A stretch of DNA of 64,000 nucleotides from Dicyema japonicum (Eukaryota > Dicyemida > Rhombozoa > Dicyemidae). The notes under the pieces are model-generated. The model was not told the origin of the DNA, searched no databases, and was given only the letters and a program-made list of their open reading frames with translations. Position numbers and translations under genes: made by a program. Below are positions 47,250-58,689 of the stretch, one piece after another (the first letter of the stretch is position 1; every line of letters starts with the position of its first letter). The stretch lies in contig RDEW01000020.1 of NCBI GenBank assembly GCA_011109175.1, positions 371,273-435,272 of the forward strand. Direction: 5' to 3'.

Positions 47250-48135
47250 TCCATAAATAGAAACACAATTCAACAATGTGGAAGTTGGCTCCCATCCACC
47301 CAGTTCAGAAACCTGGAAAACCAAAAGAGTCCCCTTCTTCTTATCGACCAATATCCTTATTATGCGCATTTTCAAAAATTCTTAGGAAAATGGTTTTGGA
47401 CCGCATATTCCCATATTTACCTAAAGAATCCTACTAGCACGGATTTAAGAAAGACCTATCTACAAGAACGCATTGCAAACTCTCACAAACTTTATTATGA
47501 CGGGGCTTGAGTCCCCAGGCACCTTGAAACTTTATTGTGCTCGTTTGACATCCGAAGGCTTTTGACTCGGTTCCCAGAAAAATTTAACGAGGAAGATCTA
47601 CCGCTCAGAAATCCCCAGCATTTTCAAAAGAAAACTCGGGAACTTTCTCACTGGTATAAGAGGAAAGTCGTAACAAAATCCTGCCATTCGGTAACAGAAT
47701 TTCTTCCAAAGGGCGTGCCACTGGGTTCTCCGTGTTACCGTCGTTTTTCGACTTATTCTTGCATGGTATTCCAATTGACTCGGACAAAAATTTCATAACC
47801 CTTGTGTATGCCGATGACATAATATATGCTTACAAGGATACATGTATTACAACAGCTACGAACAAATTGCAAACTAATCTGGAAAGATCCATGAATGGTT
47901 GAAAGGAAATTCAATGTCAACGTCCATGGAAATGTCCTTTACCTATCTTTTTACGTCGAATAGAAAGCTATCAAGTTATTTTGATGAACTATTTTTGAAT
48001 GGTGAACCAATCCCGAATAAGAAACAATCCAAGATTCTGGGAGTATCATTTGACATCCTCATGACTTTCATCACACATGTGTCTAACGTAATCAGTGCAT
48101 CGGCATGACAGCTTAACTTCGTGAAGGTGCTCGTC
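47250..48135 (+). mobile_element. Jockey-like LINE reverse transcriptase, degenerate
   Basis: Plus strand: PGKPKESPSSYRPISLLCAF near 47310, HGFKKDLST near 47440, a PKAFDSVPRK-type word near 47550, LVYADDIIYAYKDT near 47800. Stops in every part. Confidence 0.7.
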
Positions 48136-48230
48136 TCAAAATTTTTTTATTTTTAAAAACTGAAATTATGAGTGACTTATTAAAACATTCAATCCCTTTA
48201 AACACCAAAAGTTAACGGATTAATATTTTA

Positions 48231-48537
48231 TAGCCGCGTGGATTCATGTGGCGCTGCGTGGTTAATTGGTTGAAGTTTTCTGCTTGTTTGTCTGTACTTC
48301 CTCTCTCTTCCTATCAGAGTGGCGTCATGTGATCCACCGGTCTAGGTGACGCCCAGTGCCAGGCCATCATTTGCTCTTCCCCACTCCACTGGAGGGGTTT
48401 CCATAACTGTATGTAATGGACGTCTTACTTTTTGTGCTGATTCCGGATGGACTCTATTTCTGTAGAAGTGGAAACTGGATACACTTAATTAGTTGTTTAC
48501 TTTAACTTCTTTCTGGGTGTATCCGGGGTTAATAAAT
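48231..48537 (+). repeat. Interspersed repeat family 2, full copy
   Basis: From GCCGCGTGGATTCATGTGGC to GGTGTATCCGGGGTTAATAA; best reference copy together with 9938-10255. Confidence 0.85.
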
Positions 48538-48558
48538 TAATTTAAATTAACGATCAAA

Positions 48559-49698
48559 TTATTTGATTATTAGATAAGTGGCAGTGTAAGGAAATCCGCA
48601 GTTATTTTTATTAAGTGCAAGTTTAAAATAGCCAGATATACCCCATTCTTTGCCCCATCCATTTTTTATAACCAATACTTTTCTCCTTTTGTTGTCCCAT
48701 AACCAACAAAAGACATTACATGCTCATTTCGCATATTTAAACAATTTCTGATATGGAATTTTCTCAAAATGTTTCATTTTACTTTTTACCTCGAACATAA
48801 CCCTTGAATAAAATAACCATCAAAATGGACACTAACAGGACCAACATTAATGAGAACATCCATAAGCATTTGTTCGTCACCATTATTGATTTTTTATAAC
48901 CAATCAATTTAAATTTAATATCTGGTTGACTTCATATTTACATTTATTCTATAGAATTTTTTTTAGAAACAATTTCCTTGGCCACATATGGATATCGTTT
49001 TTCAGAATTAATTCCTCCGTTTTTTTTAATATAAATATACACATGTGATGGTGATATCATCCATGATGAGTTGCACAATCAACTATGTTTTGTTCACTCA
49101 TAGATATAAGAATTTTGCGTTTAAAGCTAAATGTAGCCAACTAAATGCATTAAACATTCGTAACTGCCCCAAATGCATAGCAACTCCACACCAATATCCT
49201 TGATATTTTTATAGTAGTAACACAGTTTCGTTTTACCCTACTAAAAGATCTCGGAAATCTCTTTTTATTTACAAGCACAGAATAATCATACAGTTATTCT
49301 TCGGTGAATGTATGACTAGAATAAGTATTAAACGTGAATTTTTTGGCTTGATAAATTCTCTTCTTGTCTACAAAATATAAAGTGAATAAACCAAGTCAGC
49401 AAACTGATTAATTCCCAATTCATACAAATATTTTCCTTGATTAAAAAGTAGATTGTGTTGTCAATCAATCTTAAGTTTTCAGTAAAAATAGCCCTTCTAA
49501 CATGAAGTTCTAAACCAGAATATGATTTATCTGTAAAAAGTAAAAATAAATTTAACTATATTTTTCTATGAAATTATTCCATTGGATTTCATAATATTCA
49601 CCGTCTTTAAGTGAATACTTGATTGATTCGTATCTTAAATGAATTTTAGATAAAATAAAGTAATTCAAAAATAAAACAAGGAAAACTGGACTGATCAT
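48559..49698 (-). CDS. Cathepsin L-like cysteine protease (C1A), frame-broken
   Basis: Secreted or lysosomal papain-family protease. ATG at 49698 with signal peptide MISPVFLVLFLNYFILS, I29 propeptide (WNNFIEKYNKSY, R-x-x-I-F-x-x-N as RRAIFTENLRLID, YELGINQFADL), the active-site Cys in a CG-x-CYAFGAV context (about 49165), SEQNIVDC, NGGINSEKRYPYVA, LMDVLINVGPVSVHFDG, active-site His in NEHVMSFVGYGTTKG, and IKNGWGKEWGISGYFKLA with the Asn, to a TAA at 48559-48561. Introns: about 26 nt after KY, 24 nt after ADL and 42 nt before NCLNMRNEH. At least five frame breaks, several in T or A runs, plus an unclear GCxGG region. All three catalytic residues are kept. Pseudogene or assembly error. Confidence 0.7.
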
Positions 49699-49879
49699 TT
49701 TAATTAATTCAGTTTTTTTTTATTTAAATATTTTAAATATTAATATAATTTTGTTTAATAATATATAATTTTGTTCTAGTGGTTTTGTGCATGTCTGTTT
49801 TCACCAGTTTGCAAACAAATCCTGAGGGCCGTCTTACAGATAATATTGAAGATGGAAACCATTTAGAAGTGTGTTTCAG

Positions 49880-50115
49880 GACTACATGATGCTAATGGAA
49901 CTAGCATACGATCTCCTGTGGGAAATGTTCCTGCTCATCTGCTGTCCCTCAAAGCATTAGTCACTGAGATTCGATCGGGTGACAGGATCAAGTAAATCTC
50001 AATGGTTGTCAACTCTGCGAAAAGGAGATTCGGGAATATCCCTCGGGGTGGATGGAGTCTCATCGTCTTTCAATTCAATGCTCTTTTCTCCACTCGGCGT
50101 TAGAAAATTATTGAA
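49880..50115 (+). pseudogene. gag-like retroelement fragment
   Basis: Plus strand: LLSLKALVTEIRSGDR, then RFGNIPRGGWSLIVFQFNALF, matching the RLGRVPRGGWAILLEGFKSKF block of the frame at 63270-63662. Interrupted by stops. Confidence 0.55.
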
Positions 50116-50746
50116 TGTAAAGCCTAATAAAAAGACGCCCGTGGACTAGAAAAGTCGAGATGCTTTAATCGGATCAGGAGGCTCAGAGAACAACTCAACA
50201 AAAACAGAAACTTCTATGTATGGAAAATGCAAAGAATAATTTTATGTTCAAATTGAGGAAGTTAAATCAGTTCCCCGAGATGGAAGGAAACCCACACAAA
50301 AGATTCCATACAAGTTGCTTAAAAAGGATGTTCTTACTACATTAAATGCAGTGATATCAAATTATGTGTCATCATATCCGCCAACGGACATGAATCAGAT
50401 AACTGACATAATTTATGCTGCACAATGCACATATGAAAATTTGACAAAGAAGCAGTCAGTAAAAAGCTGCTGGAAGGAAAACGTGGAGAAAAGAATTGCA
50501 AAAATCAAAGAAAATTGCGCCTTAGTTTATGGGTTTACTGGGAAGCAGTCAAGGGAAGAAAGGGAGAAAACTTTTGATGTTTTATGCTCGTTTGGATACA
50601 AGAAATCAAAGAAGGGAGAACTGAAAAAGATCTCTACCCTAATTGAAGACAAAATCAAGATCATGGAGGAAAAAATCTCAATTCATGAATCAAGAAAATC
50701 CTTTAGACGAGATAATTTTTGTTTTGAGCTGAACAGAGGAGGTTTT

Positions 50747-51768
50747 TGACGAATCGAGTCTAATAATGGTTCAAATACTTCTATCTAAGACAGAGCTCCT
50801 TGTGAGAGTTGGAAAAACCTACTCAAGAAAATTTGAAACAAACACAGGCACTCCTCAAGGAGACTCCCTCGCTCCGCTACTATTCACAATATACTTGGAG
50901 GCCGCTATGAGGGAACTGAGACCATTATACAAGGAAAAATAGAAGTGATTATGCTGATGATGTTGACCTAATCTCTGAAGACAAAGAACTCCTGGAGCAT
51001 GTACTAGAAAAAGCACCAGATATACTTGGGAAATGGTTTTTCACCGTGAACATGAAAAAAACAGAACGGACAGAAATAGACGAATGAATAACTCACTCGA
51101 AGAGAAATGGAGACACATAAAGAAACTTGGCTCTCTACTAGGAGATAGCGAAGATATCATACGGAGAAAACATTGACAAACGCGGTATTACACAGGCTGA
51201 AAAATCTTTGGCTAAACGGAAAGGGAATAACATAAAACAAAGGAAAATGTTATACGACACCGTCATCAAACCAATCCTACTATACAACTATGTGACCTGG
51301 GGCACCTCAAAAGAGGAATTGGAGAAGCTAGACTTGTTTCAAAGGAATCATCTAAGAAGCATAACTGGAATGTCCTGGTAATCTAAGATCTTGCAGAAAA
51401 GACAGTACAATAAGTGTGACTGTACGCCAATGAGCCACAAGATCATTAGCTCTCGGTGGAGACTTTTTGAACACGTCCTGAGGTTGGATATCCCCTCCGA
51501 ATATCGCCATGGAAGATTACTACTCCTCCAATGTAAAACGCTTTCGTGGAAGACCGAGAACTACTCTCCCGGTCGTCCTACAAAACGATCTGAAAGTTGT
51601 GAAGAAAACATTGGCATCTGGTGACGATCTGGACTCACTGGGACCAGCAAAGAACAGAAGAGCTTAGAGCAACCTAATTAATTCTCTTATATTTTTTGCT
51701 GCACATGCGGAGCAACCTAACTAATTATAAATATGATAGCTCTCATTAAAGTTGCTAATAATATACTA
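50747..51768 (+). mobile_element. RTE-like LINE inserted in the endonuclease LINE, with 12-bp target duplication
   Basis: 5'-truncated RTE-like LINE: GTPQGDSLAPLLFTIYLEAA, a YADDVDLISED-type box near 50950, LYDTVIKPILLYNYVTW, then SRWRLFEHVLRLDIPSEY. The insert is bounded by AGAGGAGGTTTT at 50735-50746 and 51769-51780, so the host frame reads LNRGGF|TEAQ once it is removed. Its 3' end (CTGCACATGCGGAGC... ATAAATATGATAGCTCTCAT) is shared with the SINE. Confidence 0.85.
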
Positions 51769-52044
51769 AGAGGAGGTTTTACGGAGGCTCAACGATACGC
51801 CAATATTAGTGATTGTAAAGTTACAGAAGATGAGTTCGTGTCATTTTGGAAAGATCTATGGGAAAAGGATCAGAATTATTCTCACAGAAATATTGTTGGG
51901 AGGCGAATAACAGGAGCAAAGGAGTTACCGTTAGATATGAAAGCTGAGTTTGTTAAGAACATTTTAATTAAATCAGAAAACCATATTTACAGTAAATCAT
52001 ATATAAAACTGCCATCCATCCAAAGTGAACCCCGCCGACATTAT

Positions 52045-52440
52045 CGACGTTGCGTTGCCTCTCACGATTGCAACAGAGATCAACTTGAGTAGCCACCGGG
52101 TCTCACGTGCGTCGTGGTTTTTTTAGTGTAGCTAAGCGTCCAAGTTTCTTTAGGAAGCGAAGTGGTTTCCACTTATTCCTCCAGTTGATAAAACGCGAAT
52201 CGGTCGCGTAGCGCTTCGTTTTTTCCGCGGAATACAGTGTGTTTACCGCGCTCTCGACAATGTTGGACGGGCAAAGCGTGTCGACACAAGTAGCGTCCCA
52301 GACCAAAGGTTTCCCTTCTTCGAATGGGAAAATTGTGATCCCGTCGACGCAAGAACATTATTCACCATACGCCGAATTGGAAGAGCTTGGCTGTGATGGA
52401 GTATATTGATTTTTGTCAAGAATTTGATTCTCTTCATAGT
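52045..52440 (-). mobile_element. LINE C-terminal fragment (family W) nested in the endonuclease LINE
   Basis: Minus strand: [47 protein letters not shown]. This is the DTLA-type domain also seen at 11640-11835. It interrupts the RT-bearing host element. Confidence 0.65.
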
Positions 52441-54849
52441 TATGTGAGTAGAGAGTTATCAAGATAGTTGGTGAATATTGCCCGAAGAATGGTTCTATAC
52501 TGGGATTACGTACCTCATTCCGAAAAAAGACTGCTGTTCTCGAATGTTACGACCAATTACGTGCATGCCTATATTGTACAAATTTTCACAAATTGTTAAT
52601 ACAAAACTTACGATTTATTTGAAGGGTTCAATCTTATCCCGGATAATCAGCATGGAGCAAGAAGGCAGTGCCAAGGTGCAAAGGAGCAAGCTTAATAAAT
52701 CAGTGTGTAATTCTGAACATGGAAATAGCTTATTCACAACATGGATCGATGTGAAGAAGGCTTTCGATTTTTGTGTCGGGTTCTTGATAGCTCTGGAGTT
52801 CTTGAATGGATTGTGAAGTTTATCAAGAATCTAGTAAGCAATGGAATGTTATTTTGAACCTTAACAAAAAAAGAATTGGAAAGATCAAACTCGGGAAAGG
52901 ATATTGCAAGGAGACTCACTCTCTCCCCAGCTGTTTACTCTGGTAATGAGACCACTAGCCGTATAATTAATTATAAATTCCCGAATATAGATCAGAGTGA
53001 TCCGTCTATTACATATGCGACTAACTTTCTCTTTTTATTGACGACCTGAAAATAATTGCCGAATATGATACTATTCTAAAAATGATGGAGATATTGATGA
53101 ATATCTGGGCTTGTTTTGGCCTAATAGAAACTGTGAAAAGTCTGCCAACTAATCTGAAATGTACAAAGATAAGTTATCTGTTTGGATATAGCTATCTCGG
53201 AGTGATAGAATAAGTGTAGTGATAGAAGATAAAGGAGTAATGTTATGAAAGATTGCTGAAAATGTGAAGAAAAGGATAGAGATGCTGGCGAATTCGAAAT
53301 TAAACGCTATAAACTGTTTAAAGCGATAAATGAATACGCACTCTCGCTATATAATTATTATTGGGCTTATCGACATTGAACCACGTGAATTCAAAGCTAT
53401 TGATTTAGAAATCCGGCGTATACTCTAACTTACGAGTGAACTTAAAACCTGCTAACAAAGAAAGATTATATCTCAGCAGGAATAGTTTTGGATGAGGATT
53501 AACCTCAATTTTCTGATAAGAGTGACCGACCTTGAGAGGAAATCTTCCATGTATCTTCGAAGGGCATCTTGGGGTCTTAAAACAAAGGAAACACATATGA
53601 CCACTACGCAAGATTTATTGCACTCAAATGCAATGTGGATGACCTATCTAACTTGAACACTGGCATTATAAAGGAATATCAAAAAGAATTATTTGGAGAA
53701 GAGTAATCAGAAATTGCTCCATTTTTATTTAAGTTTTTGAAAACAGAATGTCGATATCATGGATCAACAAATGGCTTACTGGGGAAACAATAGTCCAAGT
53801 CGGAAAGCAATGTACTGCATGATACAGGATCGGAATCTGTTCTTTGAAGAGATGAAAGCAAATTACAGTCATTGTGGTATGGCCAAAAAGTGTAGATCAC
53901 CTGGCTACACGGTGTACCAGGATGCTTACCGGTGGTATATGCGGCGACATAACAAAGTTGTAAGATGTATACACCTACAACTATGTCGTCAATTTGGAAT
54001 ATAAAAAACCAAGAGGATAAAGACGCATACAGTCGAATCGATTGTGTCAAACAGTAAAGTTGAAATACGAGTCGATGCAAGTTAAAAATAACAAACCTGA
54101 TATTTTCGTACATGATAAATCCAAAAACGAAATAATACTAATAGAAGTAGGGATCACTTCCCAAGATTTGCTAAAACATGTTGAAGTGGAAAAACTCCAC
54201 AAATACGACCTTCTGGCAGGAGTACTAGCACAAATTCACAAGACAAAGGTGACAATAATTCCGATTGTTTTGACATGAGATGGAGTAGTAACAAAGTACT
54301 ACAAGTCTATATGGAAAGACTCAACGTGGATGTCTCAACAAGGGCGTACATTTAATCAATGACGATTAAAAAAACTTTAGAGAGCATGATAATCGTGCAT
54401 AGACATGGGCTGAAAATTGATAACTATGATGATGAGGCTACAAGAGTGACGAATCATCTTATCTCAAAAGGCTCTGAACTTGGAGGTGACGTCGAAGAGA
54501 AACCAAGAGAAACAGCTGTCTGGTCTAGTGATTTGAATTCTCAAGAGGTATACGAGGGGAACAGTGAGGGTGATACAAAGGGCCAATGCCCAAAAAGGAG
54601 AAGAATTCAGCTTGCATAGTGTTAATTAATTACAATTGATTTTCTTTGGTTTTAGTTATTTTTTTAATTTTGTTTATAAAAAGTTTATAATCCCATAATA
54701 AAATGTCTATATCTGTTAGCACTACTTTAAAATTGACAAATAAATTTTATATTTGTTTATAACAAGTAAATTAACTACTTAAGCGGATGGTGCTGGTGCC
54801 ACGACCATTGACGCTACTTACGTATTCGCAAGTCGAAAGAGTTTCAATG

Positions 54850-55320
54850 CCAAGATACACAATACAAGGCCATATTACAAGACGATCTGAAGATACACAT
54901 TACAAGGGCCATATTACAAGACGAACATTGGTGCTGCTTGCTGCTCTCATCTGAAGACACACATCACAAGGCCATTTTGCAAGACGATCTGAAGATACAC
55001 ATTACAAGAGCCATATTACAAGACGAACATTGGTGCTGCTTTCATCTGAAGACACACATCACAAGGCCATTTTGCAAGACGATTCGAAGATACACATTAC
55101 AAGGGCCATACTACAAGACGAAGGAACCTATTCACTCCGAGTGAATCTCCTCAAGACAAATAAACATATTACAAACGATGGAATCCATTACATGGTCGAG
55201 AAACTTATCACAAGTCGAAAGGATATGTTTATAATTACGAGGAACCCATTATACTGTGGAGAAGCATATCACAAGTCGGAAGGATTATTCACAATTACGA
55301 AGAAACCTATTGAAAGCGCA
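54850..55320 (+). repeat. Tandem repeat of ~42-bp and ~65-bp units
   Basis: 54850-55120: units containing GAAGATACACATTACAAGG and CCATATTACAAGACGA, including a ~100-bp higher-order repeat with GAACATTGGTGCTGCTT. 55140-55320: a different unit with ATCACAAGTCGRAAGGAT twice. The open plus-strand runs here come from repeat structure, not a gene I can recognise. Confidence 0.75.
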
Positions 55321-55839
55321 GTAGACGAAGGGTCAAAATCTCTGGATATTCTCCAAGTTGGACCTGCTACCCACAACAATTGAATCTCTACATACGAATC
55401 CGGGTATACACGTAACTTTGTCATCGTGCGGACTTTGATCCCTACAGGACCTGAAACTATGGTAGATGTACATACTAGAGTTGAGACCTACCGGGGGGTA
55501 CCCATACCAAATGTTCCCTACATTCGAATTGGGTTCTACGCAAGACTTTGTTAACCACATTATTGGTCCCTAGAAGGCGGCTTGGGACTACTGTGGAAAA
55601 AACATACTAGGAAAGGGACCTACTAAGGGAGAACTAACTGGAGATGGGCTTATTAGCTTTGTACCTACTACGCTCTGGATATAAGGGCAGGATTCATGGG
55701 ATCCAACATTAAAACTAAATTCAACCAACGATAGAAGATAACTAAATGGAGTGTGGATACATCGGAAGTGCCCAGGCCGCATAGGCGGACACGTATAATA
55801 TCCTAAAAATAACTCATTACTTACTTTGGAATAAATTTG
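55321..55839. other. No gene recognised
   Basis: Between the tandem repeat and the inverted LINE end; no domain on either strand. Confidence 0.4.
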
Positions 55840-56200
55840 GTTTTCGGTTTTAATTAAGCGGATGTTGATCCAGATTGTTGGTAATCCCTCCTTTTCTCTT
55901 AGAAGCAGAGTGTGCCATAAACTCCCTGTTACTCCCATCAGATTCAGTCGAAATATCTCCGTTAGAGTCCAATGGGCTATTCTCACTGCATGCCAGTTCC
56001 ACAAGTTGGGAGGTAGCAGATGCGTACTCTTCATCGAATACATTTATCCCATGTTTATGTTCAATGAGCATACATTCGAGCGTTCTCTTCAACACAACTG
56101 ATTGGATGTAAGTCCTCGTTGATTCTTTAATAGATAATTTATCCATATGATTTTTGAAGCATGTTGAGACATCTCCATCCCATGTCAAAACCACTTAAAT
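55840..56200 (-). mobile_element. LINE with restriction-like endonuclease, 3' end
   Basis: Minus strand: VLTWDGDVSTCFKNHMDKLS, IKESTRTYIQSVVLKRTLE, LIEHKHGINVFDEEYA, ending in the same 3' sequence as 45240-45282. Open here, where the copy at 44740 is shifted. Confidence 0.75.
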
Positions 56201-56429
56201 AATCTTCACTTGGCATTCATAGAGGAGCGAAAGTTCGTTTGCATCTACATATAAGGCGAGCCTCATGCGCAATAGTAATGTTTAGTGGAGTTAGTTAAAT
56301 GCAACAGTACTGTGCAGCCCGATTCGATGGCTATTATTTATTTAATGACCCCAAAAAAGAAACACCAAGAAAGAAGGAGTAAACCAACAAATTAAGTGAT
56401 CCCGGTACGCCTCGACAGGATCGAGAGGT

Positions 56430-56580
56430 TTTTCCTATCATTAATGAAACTCTTTATGGAACGTAGCGTCATGAGGTTCACCTTTAGTGGTGGCGCTTAG
56501 TGTAGTAATACACCAAAAAGAAACATTTGCTCTTCCCCATCCAGACACCTTATGCCTGGATGGTATTCCTCAACTGATGG
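56430..56580 (+). repeat. Diverged family-2 repeat
   Basis: Shares GTAGCGTCATGAGGTTCACC, GGTGGCGCTTAGTGT and ATTTGCTCTTCCCCATCCAG with the family-2 middle section. Confidence 0.5.
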
Positions 56581-56593
56581 CTATTATTATTAT

Positions 56594-56700
56594 TATTACC
56601 CCCAGGATCACTGGGTCAAAGAAAAAGAAATAAAATTTCTCATCTAACTAAGTGATCCCAGACAGACAAAGGTGAGGACGAGTCCGGCGGGGTCGAGAAT
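56594..56700 (-). repeat. Short repeat ending GACCCAGTGATCCTGGGGGTAATAAT
   Basis: On the minus strand it reads GGGATCACTTAGTTAGATGA... CCCAGTGATCCTGGGGGTAA then (TAA)n. A related piece is at 21541-21600 (plus). Looks like a SINE 3' end. Confidence 0.5.
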
Positions 56701-56735
56701 CCTGAACAGCTCTTCTCATAGGACATGGCTTCGGC

Positions 56736-58500
56736 TCACAATTTCTGTATGATTGTAGATAATTCGATAGTATTTGGAATAGAGGGCAGCTCGGTAGAAC
56801 AGCCTCCTTGAGTTTTACCAGAATAAAGGTGAGTCCCTACCAGAATCTTGGGTGCTTTGTTAATAGGAATAGCTTCGTTCTTCATAAAGATTTTTTGTTC
56901 GATGCAGAGCTGTCTTTTGTAAGTGGTAAACAGCGTGACAGAGGACTTTGTTGTTGATGTATCGATTTCCGCTTGAGAGCCATAGTTCCAGCTTGTCAAG
57001 CATTTGTTGAGCAACTGAGTCACTGATTGAATGCTTCTGTTCTTGGAGCAAGAATGATATCGTCGGCATAGGAGAAAATTAGATAGTTTTCATTACAGGT
57101 TTGTGGCATGTCGTTTATGTAGAGATTGAAGAGTTGGGTGATGGTGGGGAGCCTTGAGGGACTCCATTGTGAAATAGCGAGATCTTGATTTGATGTTGTT
57201 GCAGAGTACTTGTGCTCGTCTTCCATTTAAGAAGTTTCCAAGCCAAAGTTTCAGGTTCGGATAGATGTTGGTTTCAAATATTTTCATTTTTAGGAGTTTC
57301 CTAGGGACTGAGTCGAACGCTTTTGTGATGTCCACGGATATAAGTACTGTCCTCTGATGGGGTTTGGGGGAGTTAAATCCTTCCGCAATGAATTGTGTGA
57401 GGGTTGTAAGATGTGTTGTCGTCGAATGGTTGTCCCGGAATCCGTGCTGGGTCGGAGGTATTGAGATTGAGTCTTGTACTTTTTCCAAAACAAGCCTTTC
57501 AAGGATCCTTGAGACCGGACTTAGAATAGATATTGGGTGGTAGGAAGATGGTTCATCTATTGGTTTGTTGGGTTTTCGGATAGGTCTGATTAGAGACTTC
57601 TTCCATATTTCAGGGATTGTATTTGTGTTAATGGATAGGTTGAATATATAAGCTAATAGTTCCAGGGTTCGATGGCCTAGGTGCTTCAGTTCACATGTGG
57701 TTATGTTGTCTGGTCCTTTGGCCTCTGAGTTGGTCTTAGATATGGCTCTGCGAACATCCCGACTTGTAAATAGGATCCAGTCGTCGGAGCGTTTCGGTTC
57801 AATCTTTTTCAGGAATACTTGGTGTTCTTTTGAAAACTTCCTGTAGGATATAGATGTGTAATATTTTATCAGAGTGTCTGGTTTTATGTAGACTTCGACT
57901 TTACTCTCTGGGGAGGTCTTTTGATGTTCTTGATCCACTTTCACACTCTCTGCATTGGGGGTTTTTGCAGAAAGCATTTGATAGTCTCGTCCATCTATTT
58001 GCATTTTCTGTCTTTATGTTGTTGTCAATCTCTCTGTTCAATTCTCGTATTTTCCTGATGTTCTCTTCTGTCGGGGATTTTACCATCTTTAGATTATTTC
58101 GTTCTCTGATCAGATGTTACGTCGTTGTGTTGAAACGTTTTGATGACGTAGGTTGTCACCCCATAGGAATGTACTTCTTTTTCTCAGCGTTTAGGGTGGA
58201 GTTGAACCATTTCACTAATTGTTCGACGGTGGGAGGAGTGGGGAAATTTAATAGTCCAATGCAATTATCGACGTATCTTTGAATCCTCTCCAATTCGCAA
58301 GGCTGTAGTTAGTTATTTTGGGCATTGTCCTTTTATCCGTGACCTTGTTTTGACCTCCAAAAATATTGGGTTGTGGTCACTCCTGGTGTCATACTTCATT
58401 GACAAGTCAATAATGGAACAAAGGACGGTGATGACAATGAGATGTCGATAGAAGAAGGTTTATCATTACGTCAAGTAGGTGTTCTTGTATGAGATGCAGG
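56736..58500 (-). mobile_element. Jockey-like LINE, partly open
   Basis: Minus strand. Endonuclease end YDTRSDHNPIFLEVKTRSR at 58340-58400, linker, then a 300-codon open RT frame at 57093-58004: SKTNSEAKGPDNITTCELKH, IPEIWKKSLIRPIRKPNKP, SYHPISILSPVSRILERL, TQHGFRDNHSTT, VLISVDITKAFDSVPRKLL, then (shifted) FNLYINDMP and LIFSYADDIILAPRTEA. The best preserved jockey RT in the window. Confidence 0.85.
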
Positions 58501-58689
58501 ATCGTTGAGTATACATAGGCTGTGGAGGTCCTCAATTATCATCTTCCTCTTTGTCGTAGGTTCAATTATCATCTTCCCTCTCCGCAGCGGCGCAGGCCTT
58601 CCTTATTGGTCCACCCGTGAAGATAGGGAAAAGTGTGGTTCTTTTTTTTCAAATGCCACCACGTCGTCGGCGAACCACATGACATTACT

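Larger units (their letters stand above)
50230..54620 (+). mobile_element. Near full-length LINE with restriction-like endonuclease, carrying nested insertions
   Basis: Plus strand. N-terminal region 50315-50746 (YPPTDMNQITDIIYAAQCTY ... FELNRGGF), resumed at 51769 (TEAQRYANISDCKVTEDEF), RT at 52480-53200 (GITYLIPKKD, LRPITCMPILYKF, IDVKKAFDF), thumb (KLFKAINEYALSLYNYY) near 53310, a Cys/His block (YMRRHNKVVRC..LQLCRQFGI) near 53940-54000 and the nuclease (DIFVHDKSKNE, LIEVGITSQDLLKHVEVE, VTIIPIVLT) at 54095-54280, ending about 54620. R2/NeSL-like order. Two foreign pieces interrupt it: 50747-51768 and about 52045-52440. Confidence 0.75.

Noticed and set aside
54938-55383. Open frames over the tandem repeats
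   Set aside because: Open because the repeat unit lacks stops; no transcript or domain evidence.
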